From: Cylindrodendrum hubeiense
Taxonomy: Eukaryota; Ascomycota; Sordariomycetes; Hypocreales; Nectriaceae
Direction of reading: 5' to 3'
DNA length: 18,542 bases
NCBI GenBank assembly: GCA_014621425.1
Contig: JAANBB010000637.1
Span: 1-18,542, forward strand
Shown: positions 17,910 through 18,542 of the stretch, piece by piece
Position numbering within the stretch: the stretch's first letter is position 1
Layout of the letters: every line of letters begins with the position of its first letter
Translations under genes and position numbers: made by a program
Notes under the pieces: generated by a model
What the model was told of the DNA's origin: nothing
Databases searched by the model: none
What the model saw: only the letters and a program-made list of their open reading frames with translations

Positions 17910-17940
17910 GACCAGGAGATGACCAGGAGATGGCCAGGAA
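17910..17940. repeat. 11-nt tandem repeat GACCAGGAGAT
   Basis: Two exact copies (17910-17920, 17921-17931) and a degraded third. Confidence 0.8.
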
Positions 17941-18429
17941 AGCAGCGGCGGCCATAGGGCGAGCCCGAGCCCTTTGCATGGCGCAGCGGCACGGCCACGC
18001 GCAAAAGGCGCAGACACAGGTGCCCGATGGCCCCAAGATGCTGACGACCAGGGGTGGCGAGAGCCGAATGCAGGGTCGCCAAAGCTAGATGACAGCCGGC
18101 CATGCAGCGCGCCATTGCATGACCGCGCAGTAACTAATGGGAACTGCGTGCATTCTCCGCCCGTCGCCCTGGCAGGCTGTGTCCAGCGCGCTATGATGAC
18201 GAGGGATGCCAGAGGTGGCCGGGATGACGACTAGTGACACCCGCACACGGACGCTCCTGGATACTCCTGGACGCTCCTCCAAGGGAACAGCGGGTCCTCC
18301 CTCCTCCGCCTCCCACTGCCTCTCCAGAAGCCAAATCGAAATGACGGGATGCACATAGTGGAAATGAAACACGCCATCGGCCTGGGAAACAGATATATGA
18401 GCTGTCCCCCCTTCAATTACGTGCCTCGA

Positions 18430-18542
18430 TTCCATATCAAGCCATCAGTCAATCCATCTCCCATAAAGACATTGTTCTTCCCAGTCTCTCACACTCGCCA
18501 CCACTCTACATCAACACCCATCTACACCACACATCCCACTCC
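18430..18542 (+). promoter_or_regulatory. Probable leader of a rightward gene beyond the window
   Basis: From about 18430 the plus strand becomes poor in G and is made of C, A and T with CATCAACAC, CACCACTC and CATCTACACC pieces. This matches the leaders seen before the other plus-strand genes here. There is no ATG in this strip, so a coding start would lie outside. Inference only. Confidence 0.4.

Larger units (their letters stand above)
16389..18429. other. Gene-free, repeat-rich stretch of about 2 kb
   Basis: No convincing gene is seen. Frames of 60-226 codons exist on both strands but are driven by GC-rich low-complexity sequence and have no recognisable protein features. Several short tandem and inverted repeats are listed separately, together with degenerate ACTACGCAGTA-like copies at about 17263-17276 and 17656-17663. 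Confidence 0.55.

Noticed and set aside
18085..18435. Minus-strand frame of 116 codons near the right end
   Set aside because: It starts with ATG and the first 50 residues look moderately protein-like, but the rest is low complexity and runs across the short repeats; the plus-strand leader signal in the same area points the other way.

Overview
This window looks like nuclear DNA from a filamentous ascomycete, most likely a sordariomycete and perhaps Hypocreales. The basis is short GT-AG introns (about 56-129 nt) with CTAAC or CTGAC branch sites, pyrimidine-rich leaders, long gene-free gaps, and the particular forms of Cmc1, Utp11 and the class I alpha-1,2-mannosidase. The taxon is inferred from these features, not from any database match.

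Layout from left to right: the 3' end of a Pro/Gln-rich protein (1-207, +); the mitochondrial twin-CX9C protein Cmc1 (920-1519, +, one intron); about 2.9 kb with no convincing gene; an intronless phenolic acid decarboxylase with a good TATA box (4476-5018, +); about 1.8 kb of gene-free DNA with short tandem repeats; a large low-complexity-headed ascomycete protein with a single-base frameshift near 8327 (6797-8706, +); the U3 processome protein Utp11 on the opposite strand (8958-9820, -, one intron); about 1.4 kb of promoter and spacer; a GH47 alpha-1,2-mannosidase with all key residues (11232-12932, +); a probable small two-exon gene for a 66-residue acidic protein (13162-13427, -); a 0.7 kb stretch very rich in GAGCAA/TTGCTC; a three-exon gene whose last exon encodes a single C2H2 zinc finger (14468-16388, +); and about 2.1 kb of repeat-rich spacer ending in a pyrimidine-rich strip that resembles the leader of a rightward gene beyond the window.

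The genes do not form one pathway. Three are core housekeeping genes: Cmc1 (cytochrome oxidase biogenesis), Utp11 (small ribosomal subunit processing) and the mannosidase (N-glycan trimming). The phenolic acid decarboxylase is an accessory enzyme for plant-derived hydroxycinnamates and sits alone in a gene-poor stretch. The points most worth a second look are the zinc-finger exon hidden behind a TAG codon, the small spliced gene at 13.2-13.4 kb, the GAGCAA cluster upstream of the zinc-finger gene, and the frameshift in the 6797-8706 gene. I found no CRISPR array, rRNA, tRNA, recognisable transposase, or clear novel multigene system.
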